This document shows positions 30,355 to 39,791 of a DNA stretch of 64,000 nucleotides, in pieces. The notes beneath the pieces were generated by a model. The model worked only from the letters and a program-made list of their open reading frames with translations. It searched no databases and was not told the DNA's origin. Location of the stretch: NCBI GenBank assembly GCA_002356435.2, contig AP018040.2:3629234-3693233 (forward strand). Direction: 5' to 3'. Made by a program: the position numbers and the translations under genes. Each line of letters starts with the position of its first letter. Position 1 is the stretch's first letter. Source of the DNA: Petrimonas sp. IBARAKI (GTDB lineage Bacteria; Bacteroidota; Bacteroidia; Bacteroidales; Dysgonomonadaceae).

Positions 30355-33300
30355 ATGATAAATTTTAAAAGAAGGAACGCATTTCGTCCTATTATTGTCT
30401 TTCTGTGTATGCTTTTTGGATCGCATTTCGCAGGATTCCAGGCACAAGCGCAGATTAGCCTTTCGTTAGATTTACAAAACGTACCGTTGGAACAAGTATT
30501 TTCGGCTATCGAGGCCAGAACAAGTTACCGCTTTTTATACAACAAAGAACTGGTAGAGGTAACCCGCAAAGTAAGTGTAAATGTACAGAACAAGGATTTG
30601 AGTGTTGTTTTATCGCAATTGTTTACCGGAACGGATATTACATACACCCTGAAAAACAAGCAGATTGTCCTGAACCGAACCTCAGAAAAACAAAGTCAAC
30701 CCATTAAAACACTAAAAAAAGTTACCGGAAAAATAGTGGATGAAAAAGGAGAGCCCATTATAGGGGCAAATATCGTTGAAGCCGGAACCACCAATGGGAC
30801 CGTTACAGATGTGGATGGAGAATTTTCGTTGGATATTGAAGATAACGCCCAAATTAACATTTCTTACATCGGTTATCACACAAAGGAGATGTCTGCAGAG
30901 GGAAAAAATACTTTTAACATTGTACTTATAGAAGATACCCAGGCATTGGAAGAGTTAGTCGTTGTAGGATATGGCGTACAGAAGAAGGCAAATCTAACGG
31001 GAGCCGTATCGTCTGTTCGATTTGACGAAGCATTGACGGGCCGTTCTTCGTTGAACTTGTCTTCCGCATTAACCGGCTTAAGTGCCGGGCTCAACATTTC
31101 CCAGATGTCGGCCACTCCAGGTGCGGAGGACTTAAACATCTTCGTAAGGGGTAAGGGAACTATGAACGACGCATCGCCTCTGATTATTATTGATGGGGTG
31201 CCGGGAGCATTGAATGATGTAAATCCCAGTGATGTGGAGAGTGTTTCCGTTTTAAAAGATGCATCTTCCTCTTCAATTTATGGTTCAAGGGCTGCCAACG
31301 GTGTTATCCTGGTTACCACCAAACGGGGTGTTGAAGGTAAAGTTAATGTCGTTTACAATGGATATATGGGATGGCAGAGTGCTGCAAAAGAGATCGAGTT
31401 CATCAATGATATGGCAACACATATGGAATTAGTTAACGAATCGGAAAGACGTGAAAAATACCCTGTCAGTTTGATCGACAACTGGAGGAAAGAAGCCGAA
31501 TCAGGCAACATCTTATATCCTAATACAGATTGGTATGATGAGATTTTAAACACCTCTGTTTTGACCGAGCATAACCTGACAGCAAGAGGCGGTAGTGAAA
31601 AAGGCAAATTTTACTTATCCCTCGGTTATTTGGATAATAAAGGAATTATTGACAATTCGGGTTATACCAAATATTCATTCCGGTTAAGTGCCGATTCAAA
31701 AATATCCAATGGATTGGAGCTAGGGGGAACCGCCTTTGGAACCTGGTCGGATAGGGATCCTATTGATGTAACGAGTTTCTTTAACAATATCAGGAATACC
31801 ACCCCGGGCGTCATCCCCAAATATACGGACGGGCGTTATGGCGGCGAGATGTTTGAAGGGCTTCCCCAAGGGTCAAATCCGCGTGCATATATAGATAATA
31901 TCCGGGGAAACTATGAAAGGCAGAAACTAGGATTAAAGTTTTATGTAAAAACAAAATTCTTACATTTCTTTGATTGGGAAAACAGTCTGGGTTTTAACTA
32001 CGATAACCGCCGTAATTGGGAATATACCCGCCCATATGCTTTGTGGAATTTACAAACGGATTTTGAATACCAAAAGAAGCCGAGCATCAACAGCCTATTC
32101 AACGGAAACAGAAGGGATTACTCAATGATTTTTAACTCTCTTTTACGCTTTAACACCTCTTTTCTGGACCATCACCACCTGACGGCATTGGTCGGATTCG
32201 ATCAACAATACAACCGGATGGATAAATTCGATGCAAAGAAAAACGACATATTGGGGGATGATGCCATATACATCATGGATGTAGGCGTCAATCTTGAATC
32301 GATTACCGGATCCGGGACAGACGACGCCCTTCAGTCTTATTTTGGACGTATTAATTACGATTACAAAAACAAGTACCTGCTTGAGATAAATTCCCGGTAT
32401 GACGGATCATCGAGGTTTGCGAAAGAGAACCGATGGGGTTTCTTCCCATCATTCTCGGCCGGTTGGAGATTAACGGAAGAACCTTTTGCCCAATCATTAA
32501 AAACAGTTTTTGATGATATTAAATTAAGAGGATCGTGGGGGAAACTGGGGAATAACAGAATTGGAGATTATACTTATCAAGTGGTGTATGGCTCTTTTCT
32601 TTACCCGTTTGGCAACCAGCTTCAACAAGGGGTAGCCCCGATTGAAATCGCAAACAGCAAAATAAAATGGGAAACTACAACCATTACTAATGTAGGGATA
32701 GACTTGCTTCTGTTAAAGAGCAGATTATCGTTAAGTGCCGAATATTATGATAAGATCACGAGCAACATATTAACTAAAATTCCCATTCCTCTGGTAATGG
32801 GGAACTTCCTACCTCCCTGGCAAAATATAGCCGAGATGGAGAACAGGGGTTTCGAACTTCAATTAACCTACCTGGGCAATATCGGAAAGGATTTTTCTTA
32901 CAATATCGGAGGAAATTTGTCAACCGTGAATAATAAGGTGATAAAGTTCAATGGCGAAAAATCAATTGACGGAACTACAATCACAACTGAAGGAAAATCA
33001 CTCAATAGCTACTATTTGCTCGAATTTGACCATATCCTACAAGACCAGGCTGAAATAGACAAGTTATTAGCAGATGGATATAAATTTGGGACTTATGTCG
33101 GAGGAACTCCCTCACCCGGTGACATGCTGTATAAAGACGCCAATAATGACAAAATATTTAATGATGAGGATCGGGTTATTAAAGATTATTCTCCCCTTCC
33201 AAAAATGACGTACGGAATAGACCTCGGAGCAGCATACAAAGGTCTGGACTTTAATCTTGTGGGACAAGGCGTCAGTGGCGTAAAAGGGTATTGGGGGAAT

Positions 33301-33666
33301 GATGGTTTTAATACTTTCAATATCAATGAAGGTTTCTTGTTGCGAAAAGAGATCTTAAACCGTTGGACTCCCGAAAAAAAATCGACAGTTTATCCCCGTT
33401 TGTTAACATCGGGATCTTCACTTAATACCGCCTATAGCGATTATTGGTTATACAATACCTCCTATTTCAGAATTAAATCCTTACAGGTAGGTTATACTTT
33501 ACCAACAAAAATAACGTCCAAGCTTTTCGTCGACCGGCTAAGGATATATACAAACCTGGAAAATTATCTCACGTTTACCCGTTTTGAAGGATACAATCCG
33601 GAAAATCCGAACATGTCTTATCCTTTGATGAAGCAGTGGGTGATTGGTCTAAATATAACATTATAA
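30355..33666 (+). CDS. SusC/RagA-type TonB-dependent receptor with N-terminal STN signalling domain
   Basis: After the signal peptide (ends FQAQAQ) comes an STN domain (about residues 36-105, LDLQNVPLEQVFSAIEART...). The carboxypeptidase-regulatory-like domain follows (VTGKIVDEKGEPIIGANIVE), then the TonB box region (EELVVVGYGVQKKANLTG), the plug and a 22-strand outer-membrane barrel ending in a strand with terminal hydrophobic residues (VIGLNITL). It imports oligosaccharides across the outer membrane with TonB energy, partnered by the SusD encoded 10 bases downstream. The STN domain makes it a transducer to the FecR/sigma pair upstream. The length of 1103 residues is normal for the STN-bearing subgroup. 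Confidence 0.97.
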   Translation: MINFKRRNAFRPIIVFLCMLFGSHFAGFQAQAQISLSLDLQNVPLEQVFSAIEARTSYRFLYNKELVEVTRKVSVNVQNKDLSVVLSQLFTGTDITYTLKNKQIVLNRTSEKQSQPIKTLKKVTGKIVDEKGEPIIGANIVEAGTTNGTVTDVDGEFSLDIEDNAQINISYIGYHTKEMSAEGKNTFNIVLIEDTQALEELVVVGYGVQKKANLTGAVSSVRFDEALTGRSSLNLSSALTGLSAGLNISQMSATPGAEDLNIFVRGKGTMNDASPLIIIDGVPGALNDVNPSDVESVSVLKDASSSSIYGSRAANGVILVTTKRGVEGKVNVVYNGYMGWQSAAKEIEFINDMATHMELVNESERREKYPVSLIDNWRKEAESGNILYPNTDWYDEILNTSVLTEHNLTARGGSEKGKFYLSLGYLDNKGIIDNSGYTKYSFRLSADSKISNGLELGGTAFGTWSDRDPIDVTSFFNNIRNTTPGVIPKYTDGRYGGEMFEGLPQGSNPRAYIDNIRGNYERQKLGLKFYVKTKFLHFFDWENSLGFNYDNRRNWEYTRPYALWNLQTDFEYQKKPSINSLFNGNRRDYSMIFNSLLRFNTSFLDHHHLTALVGFDQQYNRMDKFDAKKNDILGDDAIYIMDVGVNLESITGSGTDDALQSYFGRINYDYKNKYLLEINSRYDGSSRFAKENRWGFFPSFSAGWRLTEEPFAQSLKTVFDDIKLRGSWGKLGNNRIGDYTYQVVYGSFLYPFGNQLQQGVAPIEIANSKIKWETTTITNVGIDLLLLKSRLSLSAEYYDKITSNILTKIPIPLVMGNFLPPWQNIAEMENRGFELQLTYLGNIGKDFSYNIGGNLSTVNNKVIKFNGEKSIDGTTITTEGKSLNSYYLLEFDHILQDQAEIDKLLADGYKFGTYVGGTPSPGDMLYKDANNDKIFNDEDRVIKDYSPLPKMTYGIDLGAAYKGLDFNLVGQGVSGVKGYWGNDGFNTFNINEGFLLRKEILNRWTPEKKSTVYPRLLTSGSSLNTAYSDYWLYNTSYFRIKSLQVGYTLPTKITSKLFVDRLRIYTNLENYLTFTRFEGYNPENPNMSYPLMKQWVIGLNITL

Positions 33667-33676
33667 AAAAAGAGTC

Positions 33677-35290
33677 ATGAAAAATAAAAAGAATATAAAA
33701 ATATTAGTTCTACTGGCTGTTTGTATTTTGTCTTCTTGCAATGATTTTCTTGATCGAAATTCATTAGTGGGATTATCTGAAGGAAACTTTTGGAAGTCGC
33801 AGGAAGATGCGATTATGGGCATTAATTCGTTGTATCACGCCAACCGTGAATTTACCAATAGCATAGTAATGTATGGCATGATGGACGATTTTACCGATAT
33901 TTCTTATCAGTCATGGTCAACAGGCCTCACTACGGGAAATTTTCCGGCTAATGCTTCTTTTTATGCCAACTCGTGGGGCATATTCTATAAAGGTATTTAC
34001 CGGGCAAACACAGCGATAAAGCATATACCGGAAATTGAGATGAGTGAGGACATCAAGAAACGCACCTTGGGAGAAGCGTTGTTTCTGAGGGGGTATTTCT
34101 ATTTTAAGCTCTGGGACTTTTTTGGCGAAGTTCCTCTTTATGACTCCCCCATGAATGTTGACGAAGCCTATAAGGCACGTAATACAAATGAGGAGGTGTA
34201 TGAATTTATTGTGCGTGATATGACGGATGCCTATTCATACCTGCCGGAAAGCTATGATCAGACAAATGTGGGACGCGCCACTAAATGGGCCGCGTTAGCT
34301 ATGAGAGGGAAAGCACATTTATGGGCGAAACAATACGAGAAAGCGGCTGCCGATTTTAAGGAGGTCATGGAAAAAAGCGACCGGAAATTACTGAACAACT
34401 ATCATGATTTATTTCGTGTAGCGGGGAACAACAACAGCGAAGTCATTTTCGATGTACAATATATCGCAGAAAAGGGACACGGTATCGCAACCGATCGGAA
34501 CTATGGAAACGCCATGGGGGCGACAACCGGATCACAGCGTACGCGGCCGACACCTAAATTGGTCAATTCCTACGAGATGATAGACGGCACCCCCTTTGAT
34601 TTTAATAAGTATACCAATGCGGAGGGAGAGACTTTTAACCCTGATAGTCCTGCTGATTGGAAAGACGAAGCCTCGGTAAGAAAATTGTTTGAAAACAGAG
34701 ACCCCCGTTTGCATCAGTCAATAATAGTTCCCTGGGCAGAATTTGTGGGGAAAAACAGCATTTCACTAACTTACAGATTCCCAGTCGTTAATACCCCTGA
34801 TGCCTATGTGCCTGTATGGAAAAACGGGAGTTATTCTTGGAGGAAATTTGTTGAAACAGGTTCTGTATATGGTTTGCAGGATAACATGCCTCAAAATTTT
34901 CCACTTATTCGCTTAGCTGACGTAATACTGATGTATGCGGAAGCAAAAAACGAAGCCCTCGGCGCTCCTGACCAGTCTGTTTATGATGCTATAAACTCGG
35001 TTCGTGCCCGTGCGGGCATGCCCACTATACCTGCAGGACTGGATAAAGCGCAAATGTTCGAAAAAATTCAGCACGAGAGAATGATAGAGTTTTGTGGGGA
35101 AGGGCAACGTTATTCAGATATCCGGAGATGGAAGATTGGGAAAGAGGTGGTAGATGGAATTTGGATGACGGAATTTTCCGGAGTAAAAATCCGTCAAAGA
35201 GGGTTTCCCGACCATTATTACCTATGGCCCATACCCCAGACAGAAATAGATTTAAATCCTAAATTAACGCAAAATCCGGGCTGGAAATAA
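33677..35290 (+). CDS. SusD/RagB-family glycan-binding surface lipoprotein
   Basis: The lipoprotein signal ends in VCILSSC. The protein shows the family pattern: an N-terminal FLDRNSLVGLSEGNFWKSQEDA, TPR-like helices (ALFLRGYFYFKLWDFFGEVP), FENRDPRLHQSIIVPW, RLADVILMYAEAKNEALG and the C-terminal WPIPQTEIDLNPKLTQNPGW. It is full length (537 residues). It binds the polysaccharide at the cell surface and closes over the SusC barrel. It is 10 bases from the susC stop. The glycan is presumably the one cut by the heparinase-like lyase that follows. Confidence 0.97.
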   Translation: MKNKKNIKILVLLAVCILSSCNDFLDRNSLVGLSEGNFWKSQEDAIMGINSLYHANREFTNSIVMYGMMDDFTDISYQSWSTGLTTGNFPANASFYANSWGIFYKGIYRANTAIKHIPEIEMSEDIKKRTLGEALFLRGYFYFKLWDFFGEVPLYDSPMNVDEAYKARNTNEEVYEFIVRDMTDAYSYLPESYDQTNVGRATKWAALAMRGKAHLWAKQYEKAAADFKEVMEKSDRKLLNNYHDLFRVAGNNNSEVIFDVQYIAEKGHGIATDRNYGNAMGATTGSQRTRPTPKLVNSYEMIDGTPFDFNKYTNAEGETFNPDSPADWKDEASVRKLFENRDPRLHQSIIVPWAEFVGKNSISLTYRFPVVNTPDAYVPVWKNGSYSWRKFVETGSVYGLQDNMPQNFPLIRLADVILMYAEAKNEALGAPDQSVYDAINSVRARAGMPTIPAGLDKAQMFEKIQHERMIEFCGEGQRYSDIRRWKIGKEVVDGIWMTEFSGVKIRQRGFPDHYYLWPIPQTEIDLNPKLTQNPGWK

Positions 35291-35367
35291 GGAGAGCGAC
35301 GGGTCTCAGATCAATTGCTATCATGGATTTTATTGTGCTCTTTATAGTATCGGATGACACTTATTTT

Positions 35368-38076
35368 ATGGTTCATAAATATGTTTTTTCTACTTTACTT
35401 TTGTTATTTCTCAGTGCCTCTTTGTTCTCTCAACAAAAGGGCAACAGCACTGAGTTGTCGCTGACTTCAAAAGAGGCGCGTATTAATCCTAATACCGTTA
35501 GGAGAACAAGTAATGACCAATTGTTAGAACTAAAAGATAGCATTAAAAGGGATGCGGAGGGTGAGGTTTGGAGAGAAGCCGATATAACATTTCCCCTTCG
35601 TATCCCTCAGGGAGGGAGGTATTTATTGAGCAGTCACGTGAAACGGACCCAGTTTCCCAACGGCCCCGTAAATGATCTGAATATCGAGATACAAATCGGA
35701 AATCAGCGCATTACAAAAAGAATTGTATCGGATGCAAGAAATTACACATACCATGTCTTGGGGGATTTTGTAATAACCGAATCTGATTCACTTCTAAGAG
35801 TTTGGCTTCCTAAAGGTATCCAGTTTGAAAAGATTGTAGTAAATGAATATTGTCCGGTTACAGTTCCAGAAACGGTTCAAATTTATCAACCTCCCATTGT
35901 TCCTCCTGAAGGCCATCCCCGCCTTTGGGTTAACGGAGAGTCGTTACCGGTTGTTAAAGCACGTTTGGACAAAGGTGAAAATCACCGTGTATGGCAACAA
36001 GTAAAAAAGGATGCTCTGCAAGAATTCACCTTTCACTTTTATCCGTGGAAAGAGATACCCTATTCTACCGATTTAGAAAAAACGGTGCAAACTAAAGCTT
36101 TCTACTATTTGATGACTGATGAAAAAAAGGTTGGGCGGGAAGCGATCAGCATCCTAAAAAATTATTTATCCGTATTGGAATACGGAAATATAAACTATGG
36201 AGATATAACCCGAGACATAGGACACACAATCTATGTATCGGCTCTTGTGTACGATTGGTGTAACGGTTTATTGACAAAGCAAGAAAAAAAACAGCTTTAT
36301 GAACGTATGATGGATTTATCCCGAAAAATGAGTATCGGCTGGCCTCCGTTTAAAGAAAGCATTGTAAACGGACACGCTGCAGAAGCTCAGGTAAATCGTG
36401 ATTTATTGTCCATGAGTATTGCCATTTATGAGCAAGACCCTATTCCGTACAAATATACATCCTACCTTATTTTAGAAGAACTGGTTCCCATGCGCCGGTT
36501 TCAATATCAATCTGCCCGCCCCAATCAAGGAGTAGACTATGGGGCATACCGACATATGTGGGAAATGAATGCGGCCTGGCTCTTTTATAGAATGTCCGGC
36601 AGGCAGGTATTCGACGATAACATAAAAAAGCTGCCGCTTTACTGGATGTATATGCGGCTACCCAACGGAAGGCTGTTCCGCGACGGCGATGTGTTCAGAG
36701 AGGTAAACCGAATGAAGCCTTATTATTGGGGGCAACCCGAAATGCTGTTGTTGGATTACTGTTATTCTGAGAATGCAATTTTGAAAGCAGAATTTCAACG
36801 CCAGGGAGGGATACCCGACAACCCGATCCTCTTTTTGTTGCTGAATAATCCGGAATTGATCCCCTCTGAAGATTACAGTCATTTCCCATTAGCTTTTTCT
36901 ACGGGAAATGTTACCGGATCCCTCATTTCCCGTACCGGCTGGAATATGAAGCCGGGGAGTGATGACGTAGTGGCTGAAATTAAAGGAGGAGGATATCTTT
37001 TTGGGAACCATCAACATGCAGATGCCGGAGCCATACAAATTTATTACCATGGCCTACAGGTCTGTGATTTGGGGCTTTACATCTCATACGGATCGCCTTA
37101 CGATTTTAATTTCAATAAACGATCCGCCTCCCACAGTATGATGCTCGTTGTTGATCCCGATGAGGCGTTTGGAAATGATCTGCTCAATGACGGCGGAACC
37201 CGATTTAACCAGCGGAGTCCTAAGTCGGTTTTTGATACGCTACATGATCCTTGGTTCAGTAACGGTGTTGTCCTTGCCTCAAACATAGAACATAAGAACA
37301 ATAGCTTTCAGTATAGCTATTTTAAGGCCGACCTTACCCATGCCTATTCATCCAAAGTTAGAAACTACACCAAAACATTCTGCTTTGTGAATACAGGGAA
37401 TAAGCAGGTGCCTGCCTTTATTGTAGTATTGGACAATATCACTTCTTCAAACGCCGATTTTAAAAAATTCTGGAAAATAAATACAATAAAAGAACCTCTT
37501 ATTTCCGATTCTTCCATTCTACTGCACAATAGGGAAGAGACCGGACCTACCGGATGGACTCATATTAAAACATTACTGCCTGCAAAAGCAAACCGGAAGA
37601 CGGTGTATTGGAACAGCCAGGATACCGTTAATCCGATTGCACCTTTGCCTGCAATCAGCACGCATGAACCTGAAACAAAGGGGTACCAGCTTGTGATATC
37701 CCCCCAACAAGCCAATAAAAAAGATACTTTTTTGAATCTATTCCTGATGGCAGCAGACGGTGTAAGGCCCCCGTTGGTTCATTTTGATGAGACGAGCACG
37801 GAATACAGAATTAAAGTCCATGACTATCTTGTTGTACTGCCCTCAAAATCGGAGTTACTTCCCGATTCTTTTGATATCACCCTTTTGGATCATTCCGACC
37901 AAAAAGTCATATTGGCAGGATTGAAGCCGGGCCTTTGGTATGTATGTAAACAAGATAACAATACACATTTTAAATTTAAGGTTAAAGAAAATGCCAATTC
38001 ATTGCAATTTTCAGGAAATCATGGAACATATAAGATTTGGCGCAACAATCCGGATTCGGAAGGAGAAACGCAATGA
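35368..38076 (+). CDS. Heparinase II/III-like polysaccharide lyase, secreted
   Basis: The ATG at 35368 (MVHKYVF) places a normal signal peptide (LLLLFLSASLFSQQKG) at the N-terminus; the in-frame start at 35323 would add a second hydrophobic stretch. A beta-rich N-terminal part precedes the helical toroid (about residues 185-480). The heparinase II/III sandwich begins near residue 520 with GYLFGNHQHADAGAIQIYYHG (His548, His550), followed by YGSPYDFNFNKRSASHSMMLV. These histidines and nearby tyrosines carry out beta-elimination on uronic-acid glycans in PL12, PL15, PL17 and PL21 relatives. I cannot place it in one family. It is probably periplasmic and yields unsaturated uronic-acid oligosaccharides. 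Confidence 0.87.
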   Translation: MVHKYVFSTLLLLFLSASLFSQQKGNSTELSLTSKEARINPNTVRRTSNDQLLELKDSIKRDAEGEVWREADITFPLRIPQGGRYLLSSHVKRTQFPNGPVNDLNIEIQIGNQRITKRIVSDARNYTYHVLGDFVITESDSLLRVWLPKGIQFEKIVVNEYCPVTVPETVQIYQPPIVPPEGHPRLWVNGESLPVVKARLDKGENHRVWQQVKKDALQEFTFHFYPWKEIPYSTDLEKTVQTKAFYYLMTDEKKVGREAISILKNYLSVLEYGNINYGDITRDIGHTIYVSALVYDWCNGLLTKQEKKQLYERMMDLSRKMSIGWPPFKESIVNGHAAEAQVNRDLLSMSIAIYEQDPIPYKYTSYLILEELVPMRRFQYQSARPNQGVDYGAYRHMWEMNAAWLFYRMSGRQVFDDNIKKLPLYWMYMRLPNGRLFRDGDVFREVNRMKPYYWGQPEMLLLDYCYSENAILKAEFQRQGGIPDNPILFLLLNNPELIPSEDYSHFPLAFSTGNVTGSLISRTGWNMKPGSDDVVAEIKGGGYLFGNHQHADAGAIQIYYHGLQVCDLGLYISYGSPYDFNFNKRSASHSMMLVVDPDEAFGNDLLNDGGTRFNQRSPKSVFDTLHDPWFSNGVVLASNIEHKNNSFQYSYFKADLTHAYSSKVRNYTKTFCFVNTGNKQVPAFIVVLDNITSSNADFKKFWKINTIKEPLISDSSILLHNREETGPTGWTHIKTLLPAKANRKTVYWNSQDTVNPIAPLPAISTHEPETKGYQLVISPQQANKKDTFLNLFLMAADGVRPPLVHFDETSTEYRIKVHDYLVVLPSKSELLPDSFDITLLDHSDQKVILAGLKPGLWYVCKQDNNTHFKFKVKENANSLQFSGNHGTYKIWRNNPDSEGETQ

Positions 38077-38180
38077 ATAGATCGAAGCCTCAAAAGCATT
38101 TAATTGCGGAATTACTTTTCACACAACATAAACATATGAATCACAAAGATATAATACAAATAATTTACAATAAACACATT

Positions 38181-39767
38181 ATGCCACACAACTTTTTTAA
38201 ACCAACCATCACGGTCATTATCGTAGTGTTTTTTTTCATAATGCTCATTTCATGTAAAAAAAAGGATTCCATTCAATACGACAAAGTTAACCGTATTACA
38301 CGTCAAGAATCAATAAAACCGGTAAGGCCTTACGAAGATCTTTTTTGGAACAAATACTCCCAACAATTTATTTATGCTCCATACTTTAAGGTTGAGCCTG
38401 CTCCTAACGCACAAAAATATGTTTTTGCAGCAAGAGGTGTCGACAATAAAGAATACACTTTTGAATCGACAAGCCCTTGTGAAAGTTTATCCCACATATG
38501 GGCCGATTTACCTGTTGGTTTCATGAAGTTGACTGTTTCCGGGATGGATGAGGCGGGGAACGAAATCGACAAGCATGAATTTTCGTTCTATAAAGCCGCT
38601 TTTTTTAATGGGCCTTATCATCAAAAAATGTTGGACTACCGAAAAAGTGCCGAAATGGCATTGGAGTACGAGTTTAATCAACCGCACATACAAAATTGGG
38701 CATTCAACGGTACTCCAGATACCACCTCATACAATTTATACTGTTATCCGTCAAAAATAATAGGAGCAGTGATTGAAAGTATGGTTGAGTATGCAAAAAT
38801 CTCAGAGCCGAATCGGGAAAAAGCGCTAAAAATAGCCATTAATGCAGCGGAATATCTTATAGGCGTAAGTGAGCCTGTAGGTAGCCCATTGGAGTTTTTC
38901 CCTCCCACTTATGCGGGAGAGCAGCGCACATCAAAAGCGTTTAAAAATCAATTCATGATAATTTATCCGGCAAAAACTGCTTCTACCTATTTAGACCTGT
39001 ATGAAATAACCGGCGATAATAAATTCAAGGAAGCTGCTTTAAAAATCGCGCAAACGTATAAAAAAATTCAGGAACCATCGGGAACCTGGAAGCTGAAATT
39101 ATGGATAGATGGCTCTCCCGTAACGGAAAACGACTGTATCCCCATTGGGATAATCAACTTTCTGGATCGATTAGAATCGCAGTATGCTGTAACAGAATAT
39201 GTCGATACGAGAAAAAAAGCTTATGATTGGATCATCAATAATCCGTTAAAGACATACAACTGGTCCGGTCAGTTTGAGGATGTTGCACCGGTAGAACCGT
39301 ATAAAAATTTATCGAAAGATGAAGCAAGCGCCTTTGCAATATACCTGTTTCAAAACATACATCAAAAGAAGGAATTTCGTTCAGTTGCTGATGATCTGTT
39401 GCGTTTTTGCGAAGATCAATTTATTATCTGGGAGAAACCAATGCCTCAGAAGCAGTACAACGTAGAAGAGTGGATAACCCCTTGTGTGTTGGAACAATAT
39501 GCATGCTATGAACCCATCAATGCAAGCGTAGCCAATATGATGGAAGCCTACCTGACCGGTTATAAGGCAACAAAAAATGAGGTTTATAAAGCTAAAATGA
39601 TAGAGTTGGCAAATGCCGTAACAGTAGCTCAACACGCAAACACAGGGCGGTACCCTACTTATTGGCAATTGAATGAACGCCAAAAAAAGGAAAGCGGGTA
39701 TATTGATTGGCTAAACTGTACCAGCTACTGTGTAAAAGTCATGTTGCAAATTTCAGATTCACAATAA
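38181..39767 (+). CDS. Lipoprotein with probable alpha/alpha-toroid fold, function unknown
   Basis: I chose the ATG at 38181 (MPHNFFK) because it gives a textbook lipoprotein signal ending in IMLISC followed by KKK. In-frame ATGs at 38073, overlapping the previous stop, and 38136 would bury that signal behind a long polar leader. Residues 60-120 form a small beta domain. The rest has repeated helical pairs with aromatic and glycine loops, such as MIIYPAKTASTYLDLYEIT, NNPLKTYNWSGQFEDV and YKNLSKDEASAFAIYLFQ, as in six-hairpin glycosidases, lyases and sugar epimerases. No catalytic motif is recognised. Its place after a heparinase-like lyase suggests action on the same polysaccharide, perhaps a glycuronyl hydrolase-like or epimerase role. 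Confidence 0.7.
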   Translation: MPHNFFKPTITVIIVVFFFIMLISCKKKDSIQYDKVNRITRQESIKPVRPYEDLFWNKYSQQFIYAPYFKVEPAPNAQKYVFAARGVDNKEYTFESTSPCESLSHIWADLPVGFMKLTVSGMDEAGNEIDKHEFSFYKAAFFNGPYHQKMLDYRKSAEMALEYEFNQPHIQNWAFNGTPDTTSYNLYCYPSKIIGAVIESMVEYAKISEPNREKALKIAINAAEYLIGVSEPVGSPLEFFPPTYAGEQRTSKAFKNQFMIIYPAKTASTYLDLYEITGDNKFKEAALKIAQTYKKIQEPSGTWKLKLWIDGSPVTENDCIPIGIINFLDRLESQYAVTEYVDTRKKAYDWIINNPLKTYNWSGQFEDVAPVEPYKNLSKDEASAFAIYLFQNIHQKKEFRSVADDLLRFCEDQFIIWEKPMPQKQYNVEEWITPCVLEQYACYEPINASVANMMEAYLTGYKATKNEVYKAKMIELANAVTVAQHANTGRYPTYWQLNERQKKESGYIDWLNCTSYCVKVMLQISDSQ

Positions 39768-39791
39768 TAAAATTCAATAAGAGAGGTACGT

